Made by a program: the position numbers and the translations under genes. Positions 13,718 to 23,990 of a stretch of DNA of 64,000 nt are shown here, piece after piece. The notes under the pieces were generated by a model that was given only the letters and a program-made list of their open reading frames with translations, had not been told where the DNA came from and did not search any database. Numbering within the stretch: position 1 is the stretch's first letter; each line of letters starts with the position of its first letter. The DNA is from Plasmodium brasilianum (Eukaryota; Apicomplexa; Aconoidasida; Haemosporida; Plasmodiidae), in NCBI RefSeq assembly GCF_023973825.1, contig NC_090115.1, positions 186,001 through 250,000 on the forward strand. The letters are read 5' to 3'.

Positions 13718-15277
13718 AACTATCCATTTCCCCTTAAATGAAAAAAAAAAAAGGAAAAACGAAGGTATATTTCTCGTTTTTCTCAATAAACTGCTTTATC
13801 GTTATTATCGTACCTTTCCGTTGTTTCTTTTGAAAAGGACAAAAAAGAACTCTCATAGGTTTTCTACCTCCCCCGCCTTAGATTTTTCCCTTTGTAATCT
13901 GCCTGACCCTAACTATTTTTCACGTACCATTTAATTGATTATTAATTTATCATTCCTTTGCACTATTTTATCCTTCCCTCATGGCTTTTATTTTCTCTCC
14001 ATCAACTACACGCATTTAACCATAATCCTCGTAAATTATGAATTCAAAACCACGGACCTTTCACCCAATCATAAGGGGTATATCCATTATTCGCAGAAAT
14101 GTCTATTTATTTAAACAAAGTAAAAAAAAGTATTAATAATTTTTTAAATTTTTTGTTTTAATTTTTATCTTATTAAACAAAATACAGAAATAATGGAAAG
14201 AAATGAAACATCCTACAAATTTATTTAAAAAAAAAAAAAATAATAAGCACCTCATTGTTGTTTATATAGTAGTATTTGTATATACACACTACAAAAACAT
14301 GTGTAATAATATATAGTACATAAAAATAAAACTGCCAGATTATCTGCCAAATAAAAAAAATTCTCCCAAACATGTAAAAACAGAAAAAACAAACAAATGG
14401 ACACGCAGAAAAATAAAGCTCTTATATATGTGAATACCCTTTTATTGTGTTTCATGAACCATCCGGAGGAACAGCTGAATTTTGTATGCGAACATTATTA
14501 TCTATAAAAATTAGCACTCATATTTTTATTTTATATTATCTTATCATGTGTGCGCAAAACTGCATAATTTGAAATTACTACATATTGTAACTGATAAACT
14601 AAGAAAAAAAAAAATTGTTTTTTTGATGCTTATTACTCATATTATGCAAAATAAAAACTGATAATATAAAATAAACTTTCCTTTTAAAGTTAACAATAGT
14701 TAAATACAAAACTTCATAGTTCTTTTCACGCAAAAAACATGTTGTATTATACATTTACATACATGTACAATATCAATATATAAGTGTAATAATAGGCCAA
14801 GAATTACTATGTATTTATTTTGGCACATTTATAATTTTCGTTATAATGACCCATTTATTCGTATGATTATTATTCATATTTAATGAGTTTTAAGAACTAT
14901 TCTTTTTTGTTAGATTAATATATAGTAACAGAGAAGAATAAATGAAAACAAAAGAGAATAGAACAAAAAAAAAAAAAAAAAAAAGAGAGGGACAAGGAGA
15001 AAAAACTATATCTTTTAAGCCCATAACATTTGAAAGGTACAAAAAATTATAATTCATTTTATTTGTTCATTATGGAAATGGAATGGACACTAAACGAAAG
15101 TGATAAATAAATATATATACATATATATAAATGTATACATGTATATATATATATGTATGTATATATGCAAATCATACGATTACAAGATTATTTTTAACAT
15201 AGTGAAAATTTGCAAACGGCACATACTATTATATATATATATATATAATATATTTGCACATGGATAAAACTCCTTCA

Positions 15278-18200
15278 TCAACAGTCTTTCTCTAATAAGT
15301 CCGCTAATTCCGATTGCGTTTTTATATCTTTACAACTACAGCGATAAGTGATTTCCCCGTTTTTTAACACATATATAAAATCACAACAAGACAATGTATT
15401 AGTGTCATGAGAAATAATCAAAACTGTGTTATTTGGAAAATAATTTCTTATAATGTAATTGAATGGTTTTGCGTTACTATTCAAAAAATGATTAAAATAC
15501 GAATCAATATTATTAAAAGCGAAAGTAGGAATTTCATCAATTAATATAAATTTATATTTATTCCTATTCAAATAAAGTCGAACTAACGAAAGATACCGTA
15601 TGCAACCATCCGTTAAAGGAATAGTATTACTTAAAGCGTTTATCTTTTCTTTCCTTTTTTTTTTTTCTTTTTTTCTTGTCTCATTAACTACATTCTCCTC
15701 CTTTTTTATATATATATATTTATCCAAATCGTTGATACTTAAATTTATACCAATTAAATTGAAAGATTCAACAATTTCTTTATCTGTAAAATTTTTATAT
15801 GGATCAATAAATGTTCTTACATTCCAATTATGAAAAACAAAAGAAGATTGTGGTAATACACTAATTATACTATTTTTCTCCTTTCTATGAATAGTTCTAA
15901 TATCTCTACCTTCTATTGTTATTTTTCCACTATTAATATCAATTAATCCTAGAATACATAAAATAATTGTGCTTTTTCCTGACCCCGATTTACCTACTAT
16001 ACCAATTTTTTGATTTTTCAAAGCATAAAGATTAATATTTTTTAATGATGGTTCTTCATCTATATAACAGTATTTACAATTGTTTTTGTCTAAAAGGAAT
16101 TTTTTCTTATAACTAACAAACACATTTTCAAAATAAATACCATACTTTTCTTTTGATTCATCCACATAAGCGGGGATATTAATGATAGGTAAAGATGAAT
16201 CCTCATCTGAATTGGATATATTTTTCACTTCATTTTGCCCATCCACTTCAATTTTTACTACATTTTTTCTTTTCTCATTACATTTTGCCACTAGTTCTTT
16301 TTCTTTATCTAAACAGCTCTTCTCATTAGGCAATTCTGAGAATTCTTCTAATCTTTGCACACAACACATCTCTTTCTCCACAAAAGTGTAGTCAGACAAC
16401 AAAATTTTTGTAAGGATCCCAAGTCTAGATGAAAATGTTATACAATATCCAACTGTACTTATAAGTTTCTCGTCATTTTTTTCTCCTGGTTGCTTATTTT
16501 TTCCATTAAAAAATATTTGAGGATGCATAATGAAGTAAGTAGTCAATATTAGAACGATCAGCCTAATATAAAAAGATGCCCATATAGTTATTGCCCACTT
16601 TAAAAGGTAGTAATTTCTGAGTGTGTCTACATAATGTGCATAAACACTTAAATAGTAAGAATTTTTTTCATATAAATTAATTATATTTTTCCCTAATATA
16701 GTATTACTATATATATTACATAATGGGGAATGACACCTTAAGTAACCCCTTTGAGCTTCTTTACATCCCTCGGAATATTTTTTAAAAACAAAAAAATAAA
16801 TTAAAAAAACAATTAAAGGAAATATAATAACAGAATCTTTCATCATAAAAAATAATAAAATTACTGAAAAAAAAAGTCTAAAAAAAAGAAATATAACTTT
16901 ATAAATTCTCTTTAAAAATCCATTATCTAATGAATATATATCAGTAACAAACCTATTTATAATATTTCCTAAATTACTATTATAATATATATATATAGGT
17001 GCGCGTAGAATACAATTTAAAACATCCGTGTGCACTTTCACCGCTGACGTTACTGTACCATAGATTATAAACATGAAGCAAAAAAAAGATGCTATTACTG
17101 ATATTATTGGTAGGATCACAAATAATTTTAGATACTTAGCTTGCTGTTGTAGAATTTCATTAGAATGTTTTTTATCATTTCTTGAAATTATACTAATCAT
17201 ACTTAAAATGAAAAATTTTATTTCATCTGTGAATATAGATATAAACATAAAAATTAGTATATACAATAGTACAACATACCCAACTTTTCTAAAGTACCAT
17301 GTGTACGTTTTTAATTGTATGTTTCCTTTAAAAATTGAATCTTCATCACTATCAGAAGCACCAGAAGGGGTTACAGAATCATTATATCTAAATTCTAGTG
17401 ATGTACTTTTCTTAACATTTCGATTTTCATGTATATAATATTGTTCTCCTACCAATTTTTTAATATTATCACTATTCAACTTTTTATTCATATTAAAAAT
17501 GTAGGTATTTTTTAAATACAACGAATTGAATGAACAACTTTTTTTCGATTCTACATCACTAACATTATTTATTGTAAAGGAATCATTTTCATTTATCCCT
17601 TTTAATGGTATAATACTACATTTTGCATACTCTGTTTCATTATGTTTTTTATTGCACTCTTCTGTTTCATCACCCAACTTCAATTTTGTGTAAGCTATAT
17701 TTATTTCTGTTTTATTGAAATTATTTTCCTTTTTCATGTTTATATTGTTTCTTTCTATGTATTCTGATATACTTCCTCTATATTTTAGTGTTTCACTCTC
17801 CAACTCGTAAATATCTACCGTATACTGAATGTTGTCAATAATGTCATTAGTTAAAAAGTTCGAAAATGTGCTTTCATTCATAGAAACAACAAAACTACAA
17901 CAATCTTTAAAACTTTTGTTTTCCTCTTTGCAAAATAAATTATAAAAAATATTTTTAGATATGGCTGGGTCTAAAGATGTAAACACATCATCAAGTAAAT
18001 ATAAATAGAAAATATTTTTCTCTATTAAGTAGGTTTTCATTGAGTGTTCACTGAATGGAACGATGTGGTTAAGAAAGGTGCACTCATCATTTAAATCATT
18101 TAAAAATTCATTTGCACTGATTTCCTTTTTAATACTTTTATTTACATATATATCTTTTTCACAACAAACACTAAATTTATACATATGCATGTAGTGATGA

Positions 18201-20527
18201 TACAAAGCTCGAGCTAAAGAAATTCTTACCCTTTGTCCTTTACTTAAGTTATGTTCATCGTTAATATATCGCATATCTCCATTTTTAAAGGAAGCTAAAT
18301 CATTTAGTAGTTCACTCTGTACAATTGTATAACGATAAATTTGTGAATTATATTCATTTCCAAATAATATCATTGATCTGATATGCCCTATTGACAACCA
18401 GCAATCCTGAGGGACATATAAAATAGGCATATTATACAAAAAGCTTTTAACATAAAAACAACCATGTATCAATTTAAGTTTCCCTAAAATGGATTGAAAA
18501 AAAGAAGTTTTACCTGACCCAACATTTCCAATGATTATTGCTATGGTATTATTTTTTAAATTAAAGTTCGTATTCTTTAAAATGTAGTTAAACTTGTTAT
18601 CACCCTTTTTAATTTGGCCAAAAGAACAATTTTGTAATTTTATTATTATATCAGTTTCTTTATTCTCAGTTATAATAATATGATTGTTATTTCTTTTCTC
18701 TTTTTTCACATATATATTATTATCATTATTTCTCGAATTAAATCTAGTCTGGAAACATATTTTTTTAACATTTTTATCTCTGTTATAATACAAATCTGAT
18801 AATATTTTTCTATTTATTATATCTATATGTTTACTTCTTTTACTAAAAAAGAGGAAGCAAAGGATTTTCCTAAGCCTCTTTTTTAGTTTCTTATAATATT
18901 TTCTGTAAGTAGGATAATATTCTGTGTCACTATGTAAACATGTTGTAACATGTAATATATTAGAACAATTATTGTTTTTTAAAAAATATTTAAAATAATT
19001 ATTAATATCACTATAATATAAATGGTAATTTACATATTTAGTTATACGTTTAATATTTACTATTCCTTCTATTAGATGATTCATTAAATTTGGAAAATTG
19101 GAAACACTTGAAATTAAAGATTTGTACACATATAATGGCATAATAATTGAACTAAAATTAATTTCCTTCTTATTATCTAACTTTTCTCTTATAAAAAAAA
19201 AAAATAACACCACTTCAACTATATCAGATGATACTGCATTTATGAAAATTCCTACAGTTCCCAAATAAAGTCTTATTTTACAAAATTTCATTTCTTTTAT
19301 TCGAAAAAAGTTTATATAATTAAAAGCAAATGATTCCCAATTAAACATTTTTATTAATTTAAATTCTTTCAATACATGGTGCATATTATCAATTCTTTTG
19401 TCTCTATACTTTAAATATTTATTCTTAAATAAACTTGGTAAAAATTCGAACAGAATCATTATGCTATATAGTACAATAGAAAGTGAAACTCCAGTTTTTA
19501 CAGCTTTGGATCCCATCCTTAAATAAAAAACATAAAAAGATATATGAAACTTAACAATTATACTACATAAACTAATAATAGCACCAACAAATAGAACTAA
19601 CGACGGAACATCTGAAAACATTATGTTATAAATATTTAAATTAGATGCATCCTCTTTTTCTATTTTGTCTTCCTCTCTAATCATATTTTTCTTTTTAAAA
19701 AAATTTATTTTGTAAAAATTTTTATTAAACAAAAGATCAATATTTTTTCCATAATATTCATTTATACCACAAAAAGTCTCATTAATTTTATTATAAGAAT
19801 AATCTCTTTTTATATCATCTGCGAGCACATATAAATAGTCCCCTCCATCTTTATTTATATACTGATTGATCAAATTATTATTATAACTATATAAATTAAT
19901 TCTGTAGAGGAAATGTATTAGAGATATTTCCATATTTACCAGAAATTCATAATAGTAAAAATTCAAAATAGAATCAAAAAGAAATTCTATAAATAATAAA
20001 GCAACGATATATAATCCAAATATAACTTTTGAGCTATTCAAAAAAACGGGATAAGATGCAATAATTTTATCCCTCAAAATGAACATATATTTATCTATAC
20101 ATCCTCCAGTGATAATTATGAAAAAGGTATGTAAAATATTAAAGAAAATTATTAATATTATAGGGACCTTAAACGTTTTAAAGATTGACCATAGAATATT
20201 ATTGTAATGTATGTTATATTCCTTGTTTTTTTTTATGTCCTTTGAATTAGACGGAATTTTTACATCAACCTCCTTTTTTTTATAGAATTTATTAAAACTA
20301 TATTTTTTTGCAGTTATTTTTCGTAAATTTTCTTCCAATTTAGATGTATAATATATCACATAACTTTTTTTTCGTAACTCCGGAAATTTAATTTCTTCCT
20401 TATTAATATTATATAGCAATCGTGTTACCCAGTGAAAGGTTATAAAACTAAAAAATGACACATATTCAGTTTGTTTTTTCTCATTGTTGTTATTTAAATT
20501 CTTTTCTTTTTTTTCATATTTAGTCAT
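15278..20527 (-). CDS. MRP1: ABCC-type multidrug resistance-associated protein (MRP1-like)
   Basis: A single-exon, 1749-residue ABC transporter with order TMD1-NBD1-TMD2-NBD2. TMD1 covers about residues 115-500; NBD1 has Walker A GNVGSGKTS (about 664), signature LSKGQRVRISLARAL (about 762) and Walker B YLYLLDD (about 844). TMD2 spans about 1080-1390. NBD2 has Walker A GKSGSGKST (about 1514), Walker B FILIDEI (about 1662) and an H-loop LIISHDT (about 1706). The NBD2 signature is degenerate (LTDGCIRYLSLVRLYL) and the NBD1 H-loop His is missing (VVSMNES), the asymmetry expected of ABCC exporters. An Asp/Asn/Lys-rich linker joins the halves. ABCC transporters move glutathione and organic-anion conjugates; Plasmodium MRP1 sits in the plasma membrane and affects drug response. 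Position beside the centromere candidate fits orthology to P. falciparum MRP1. Length is close to that protein (about 1800). Confidence 0.93.
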   Translation of the reverse strand: MTKYEKKEKNLNNNNEKKQTEYVSFFSFITFHWVTRLLYNINKEEIKFPELRKKSYVIYYTSKLEENLRKITAKKYSFNKFYKKKEVDVKIPSNSKDIKKNKEYNIHYNNILWSIFKTFKVPIILIIFFNILHTFFIIITGGCIDKYMFILRDKIIASYPVFLNSSKVIFGLYIVALLFIEFLFDSILNFYYYEFLVNMEISLIHFLYRINLYSYNNNLINQYINKDGGDYLYVLADDIKRDYSYNKINETFCGINEYYGKNIDLLFNKNFYKINFFKKKNMIREEDKIEKEDASNLNIYNIMFSDVPSLVLFVGAIISLCSIIVKFHISFYVFYLRMGSKAVKTGVSLSIVLYSIMILFEFLPSLFKNKYLKYRDKRIDNMHHVLKEFKLIKMFNWESFAFNYINFFRIKEMKFCKIRLYLGTVGIFINAVSSDIVEVVLFFFFIREKLDNKKEINFSSIIMPLYVYKSLISSVSNFPNLMNHLIEGIVNIKRITKYVNYHLYYSDINNYFKYFLKNNNCSNILHVTTCLHSDTEYYPTYRKYYKKLKKRLRKILCFLFFSKRSKHIDIINRKILSDLYYNRDKNVKKICFQTRFNSRNNDNNIYVKKEKRNNNHIIITENKETDIIIKLQNCSFGQIKKGDNKFNYILKNTNFNLKNNTIAIIIGNVGSGKTSFFQSILGKLKLIHGCFYVKSFLYNMPILYVPQDCWLSIGHIRSMILFGNEYNSQIYRYTIVQSELLNDLASFKNGDMRYINDEHNLSKGQRVRISLARALYHHYMHMYKFSVCCEKDIYVNKSIKKEISANEFLNDLNDECTFLNHIVPFSEHSMKTYLIEKNIFYLYLLDDVFTSLDPAISKNIFYNLFCKEENKSFKDCCSFVVSMNESTFSNFLTNDIIDNIQYTVDIYELESETLKYRGSISEYIERNNINMKKENNFNKTEINIAYTKLKLGDETEECNKKHNETEYAKCSIIPLKGINENDSFTINNVSDVESKKSCSFNSLYLKNTYIFNMNKKLNSDNIKKLVGEQYYIHENRNVKKSTSLEFRYNDSVTPSGASDSDEDSIFKGNIQLKTYTWYFRKVGYVVLLYILIFMFISIFTDEIKFFILSMISIISRNDKKHSNEILQQQAKYLKLFVILPIISVIASFFCFMFIIYGTVTSAVKVHTDVLNCILRAPIYIYYNSNLGNIINRFVTDIYSLDNGFLKRIYKVIFLFFRLFFSVILLFFMMKDSVIIFPLIVFLIYFFVFKKYSEGCKEAQRGYLRCHSPLCNIYSNTILGKNIINLYEKNSYYLSVYAHYVDTLRNYYLLKWAITIWASFYIRLIVLILTTYFIMHPQIFFNGKNKQPGEKNDEKLISTVGYCITFSSRLGILTKILLSDYTFVEKEMCCVQRLEEFSELPNEKSCLDKEKELVAKCNEKRKNVVKIEVDGQNEVKNISNSDEDSSLPIINIPAYVDESKEKYGIYFENVFVSYKKKFLLDKNNCKYCYIDEEPSLKNINLYALKNQKIGIVGKSGSGKSTIILCILGLIDINSGKITIEGRDIRTIHRKEKNSIISVLPQSSFVFHNWNVRTFIDPYKNFTDKEIVESFNLIGINLSINDLDKYIYIKKEENVVNETRKKEKKKRKEKINALSNTIPLTDGCIRYLSLVRLYLNRNKYKFILIDEIPTFAFNNIDSYFNHFLNSNAKPFNYIIRNYFPNNTVLIISHDTNTLSCCDFIYVLKNGEITYRCSCKDIKTQSELADLLEKDC

Positions 20528-23500
20528 ATTTTAATTTAATAAATGGTTATTCAATGTTAATTTGCTTTATTTTTCTTACGTAAGTATAATACATAAAAAA
20601 AAATTGAGAAGTGTAATACTGATATATATTAAAAATAAAAACTTTTCACCTAACCATTAAATAATAGCACTTTTAAAAAAATATAAACCCCTTTGTTACA
20701 AAAAGAAAATCGATAATTTATAAACAAACTGAATAATGTTCATATTGATATATTAAAAATAAAGCTTTAAGCATAAAAAACATAGTTATAGAACCTTCAT
20801 AATTACCACAAAATGTTCTTACAAGGTTGGTTTTTGTTAATGTTCATGAATACACTAAAAAAATTAATTACTAAAACATATTTATAAAATGGCATTTATT
20901 TTACCGAGAACGTCCTTATTATGTACAAAATAATACATATATTAAAAAAAAAAAAATACATATTCTTATGAATCTTTGTAGATGTAATAAGAGAATTAAA
21001 ATAAAAACAAAAAAGTGAATGTTTATTTTAAAAATAACATAATTTTAAGACTTATATGTAAATATTTACATAAATACTGTACTAAAAGATAAATATCAAA
21101 TAGAAATTAAACGCCTTCTGTACATTATATCTTATCAAGGTGTAAAATAAGAAGAAAATATAAAACAAAAAAAATGCATTATAAGCTTTTATATTGAGGG
21201 ATTAACGTGAATATTAAAAAAATTTCAAATATAAAACTGGGGCATTTCAAAAGTTGAAACGATGTTTTGATGAGAAATAATATTTAAAAAAGTTTTATGT
21301 GTTAGTATTAATTTTTCCATTTATTGAATAATATAATATATTAATCTTAGAACAAAAAAAATTAAATTGAAAAAGTTTTTTCCTTAAGATAGATGCAGTA
21401 ATGAACATCTTAACATAGATGATATATTTTTAAAATTACCACATTCCACTGTATTCTTTTGAAAATATAAAATAAAATTTGCGTTTTACATTATTAATGG
21501 AAGGAACACCTGAAATTTTTTTGTAAATCATTTCCATTTTCTTTAAGCACAAAATTGACTTTTAAATCCATGTTAACTTCACATATATTTGTTAAGAAAT
21601 AGAGAAGTCAAATAATTTGTTTTTTATTTTTGTATGAATATTTCATATTGTCCTTTTTCACATTTGCTACATGTGTTTTCTTTAATTTCATAATTTTTCA
21701 ACTACCCGTGTTAGTTTTATTAGTAGCAGCAATATTAAGTAACAGTTTTTTCATAAAAAATTGTGTTATTTTTAATGTGGAATCCACTGTTAATAATTAT
21801 TCTTATTATTATGTTCTTGGTATTAACTTTACGTTTGTAATTTATTATTAATCCATTGATTTATTATATTAATTTTTTTTTATTGTTATGTTAATGCATA
21901 TATATGTCTTTTTATTGCACATATCAACTTATAAGCATTTTTTATAAAAAAAAAAGAGTTTTCTCATTTTAGGAAGTGCAAAATTCCTGTAATTGTAGAA
22001 TTGACTAAATCTTTATGTTACATATAATTTTCTTCCATTTTTTTTTCCTTTCTATATTATGATTTCCTCTATGTATTGTTTTATTTATTTGTTCGTCGTG
22101 TAACTGATTTACTATTTTATTCTAAATTACATTTTATCCTTTCAGAATATCTAAAATGTATAGACTTTATATTCTAACATGAGCGTTAAAGTATTGCTAA
22201 GCATGTATATATACATACATTTATCTTATGAAATTTTTAAAGAAGTTTTTAAGCTGTATTTTAAAAAGTTCTACATAAATTACAAAAGTTCAACGATAAT
22301 GTGTAGGATTAATATCTACTTTTCAGCTTTCTTTCGTTGTAATGCAACCGATATGGCGTTTAAAATAAGAATAAAATATTTTTAAAGTAAATTTTTTCTT
22401 TTATTTTTCTTACTTTCTTGTAGTAATAAAAATGGCTAATTAATGACATTATATTACATAATAATTTGCTTGAAGAGTTTTTCTCCTTTTTGAACGCATT
22501 GATAAGAATAAAAAAGTAAATTTGCATTGTTCTATGAAATAATATTATTTATTATAATATCAATATAATGGAAAAGTATAATCGACCAACGATTTGTTGA
22601 ACATTACAGAAATATTCTATGCACATTTTACACATTAGTGTTATAAATTTTTAAGAATATAATATATTATTGTTTAAACATTTTAGGATCAAGTTAATTT
22701 TTTAATTAGCATTATTTATTTAAATATAGGAAATGGTTTATACATTTTTTTATACGTTAAAAAATATTTTTTTGCGCATGTTTTTTATTTTTATTCCATA
22801 ATGTTATTTATTGATCTACATATTTTTCCAATTTTAGTATATTTGCTTTTATTTAAAATAATATATATAAAATTATACAAGGATATAAATATTAATACGA
22901 GCAATTGTCTTGTGTAAACCTTGCTAAGTGTGTCTATTTTTTGAAAATCTATAGATCATGTTATAAATGTAAATTTTCAAAAAAAAAAATGCTGCCATTT
23001 AAAAACTATTAACTCTGAATTAAATATAAATAAATATTTTTGCCTATACCCTAAAATGAAAAGTTTTTTTTAGATTGAAATATTTCTATGACTTTGCTTT
23101 ATACTGTTTTTTATAATTTGTATCACCTTGTAGCTTGCATTATTTTTAACTATGAACCTTAATTGTATACAGTTCTTTTCTTTGCTTAATGTATGATATC
23201 AATAAGGATTTAATGCTTTATCTTCTTAGAAGCAGGGATTATATAAGCTAAAGTTATTATAATTTTCAACGTTTTATTTTTATATTAATAATGAACATAA
23301 ATTTTTGGAATGTAATACTCTTCCCTCAAAATATTCATAACACTAAAACTGTGGCTATATGTAAAAAAAAATTAAATATAAATAATTGATTACGAAACCT
23401 TTTTTTTTGGGTATATTTCAAAAATGACTTTTATAAATTTGCACATTTATAAAATAAACATTTATTTTTATTTCTATTTCTTTTTCCTTCCCTTAATAAA

Positions 23501-23990
23501 TTTAGTTTTAGATTGAAAAAAAATATAGCTAAGTTAAACCACTACTCAAAATGAACATATATATATGTTTAAATGTTTTCGAATTTCATGACAATACACT
23601 TAATGTTTACTCTGCACAGGGTCTAGGCATTTCCTATTTCTATTAATTTTCTTTCATATACCTTAACAAATATTTTAAAAATATGCATAAAATATTTGTT
23701 CATATATTTTCCCATTATGTGTTAATATTTTACATTTCTTCTATTATAACGTCCAAAATATAAACAAAAAAGATAAAATTAAAATATTTTTAAAAGAGTA
23801 TTTGCTTTACACAGAATTATAAAAATTATATGTATACATTATAATATTAATAAAATTTGCATCAAAAATATAAGAATAAGAAGTTCAAACAAACAAATTT
23901 ATATTAGTACATTAAAAAAACAAGCACTGAAAGTATAAATTAATTTAATATTTTATTAAGTATTGCTAAATAAACATTAAATCGCGAATT
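20528..23990. other. Gene-free pericentromeric flank (left)
   Basis: No supported coding sequence. Very AT-rich but with normal base mixing and few long homopolymers or TA runs, unlike intergenic DNA elsewhere in the window. The presumed promoter of the minus-strand transporter lies at its left edge. Two ORFs of about 70 codons (21630, 22179) have no recognisable features. Confidence 0.6.

Larger units (their letters stand above)
10854..15277. other. Intergenic, core/subtelomere boundary
   Basis: No supported gene over 4.4 kb. Repeats: GTTTTTTT octamer array (about 11590-11692), TA run (about 11893-11927), 20-base ACATACATACATATGTACAC array (12587-12696), poly-A at 12859-12884, TA run at about 13675-13711. 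The block 13480-14100 is noticeably richer in G+C than its flanks, with C-rich runs but no open frame or RNA fold that I recognise. No rRNA or tRNA gene was recognised. Confidence 0.5.

Noticed and set aside
13860..14100. Possible tRNA (GGTTTTGAATTC on the minus strand resembles a T-arm)
   Set aside because: No matching acceptor, D or anticodon stems could be built around it.
21630..22385. Two ORFs of about 70 codons in the pericentromeric flank
   Set aside because: AT-driven composition, no domain, no splice partners; expected by chance in such DNA.
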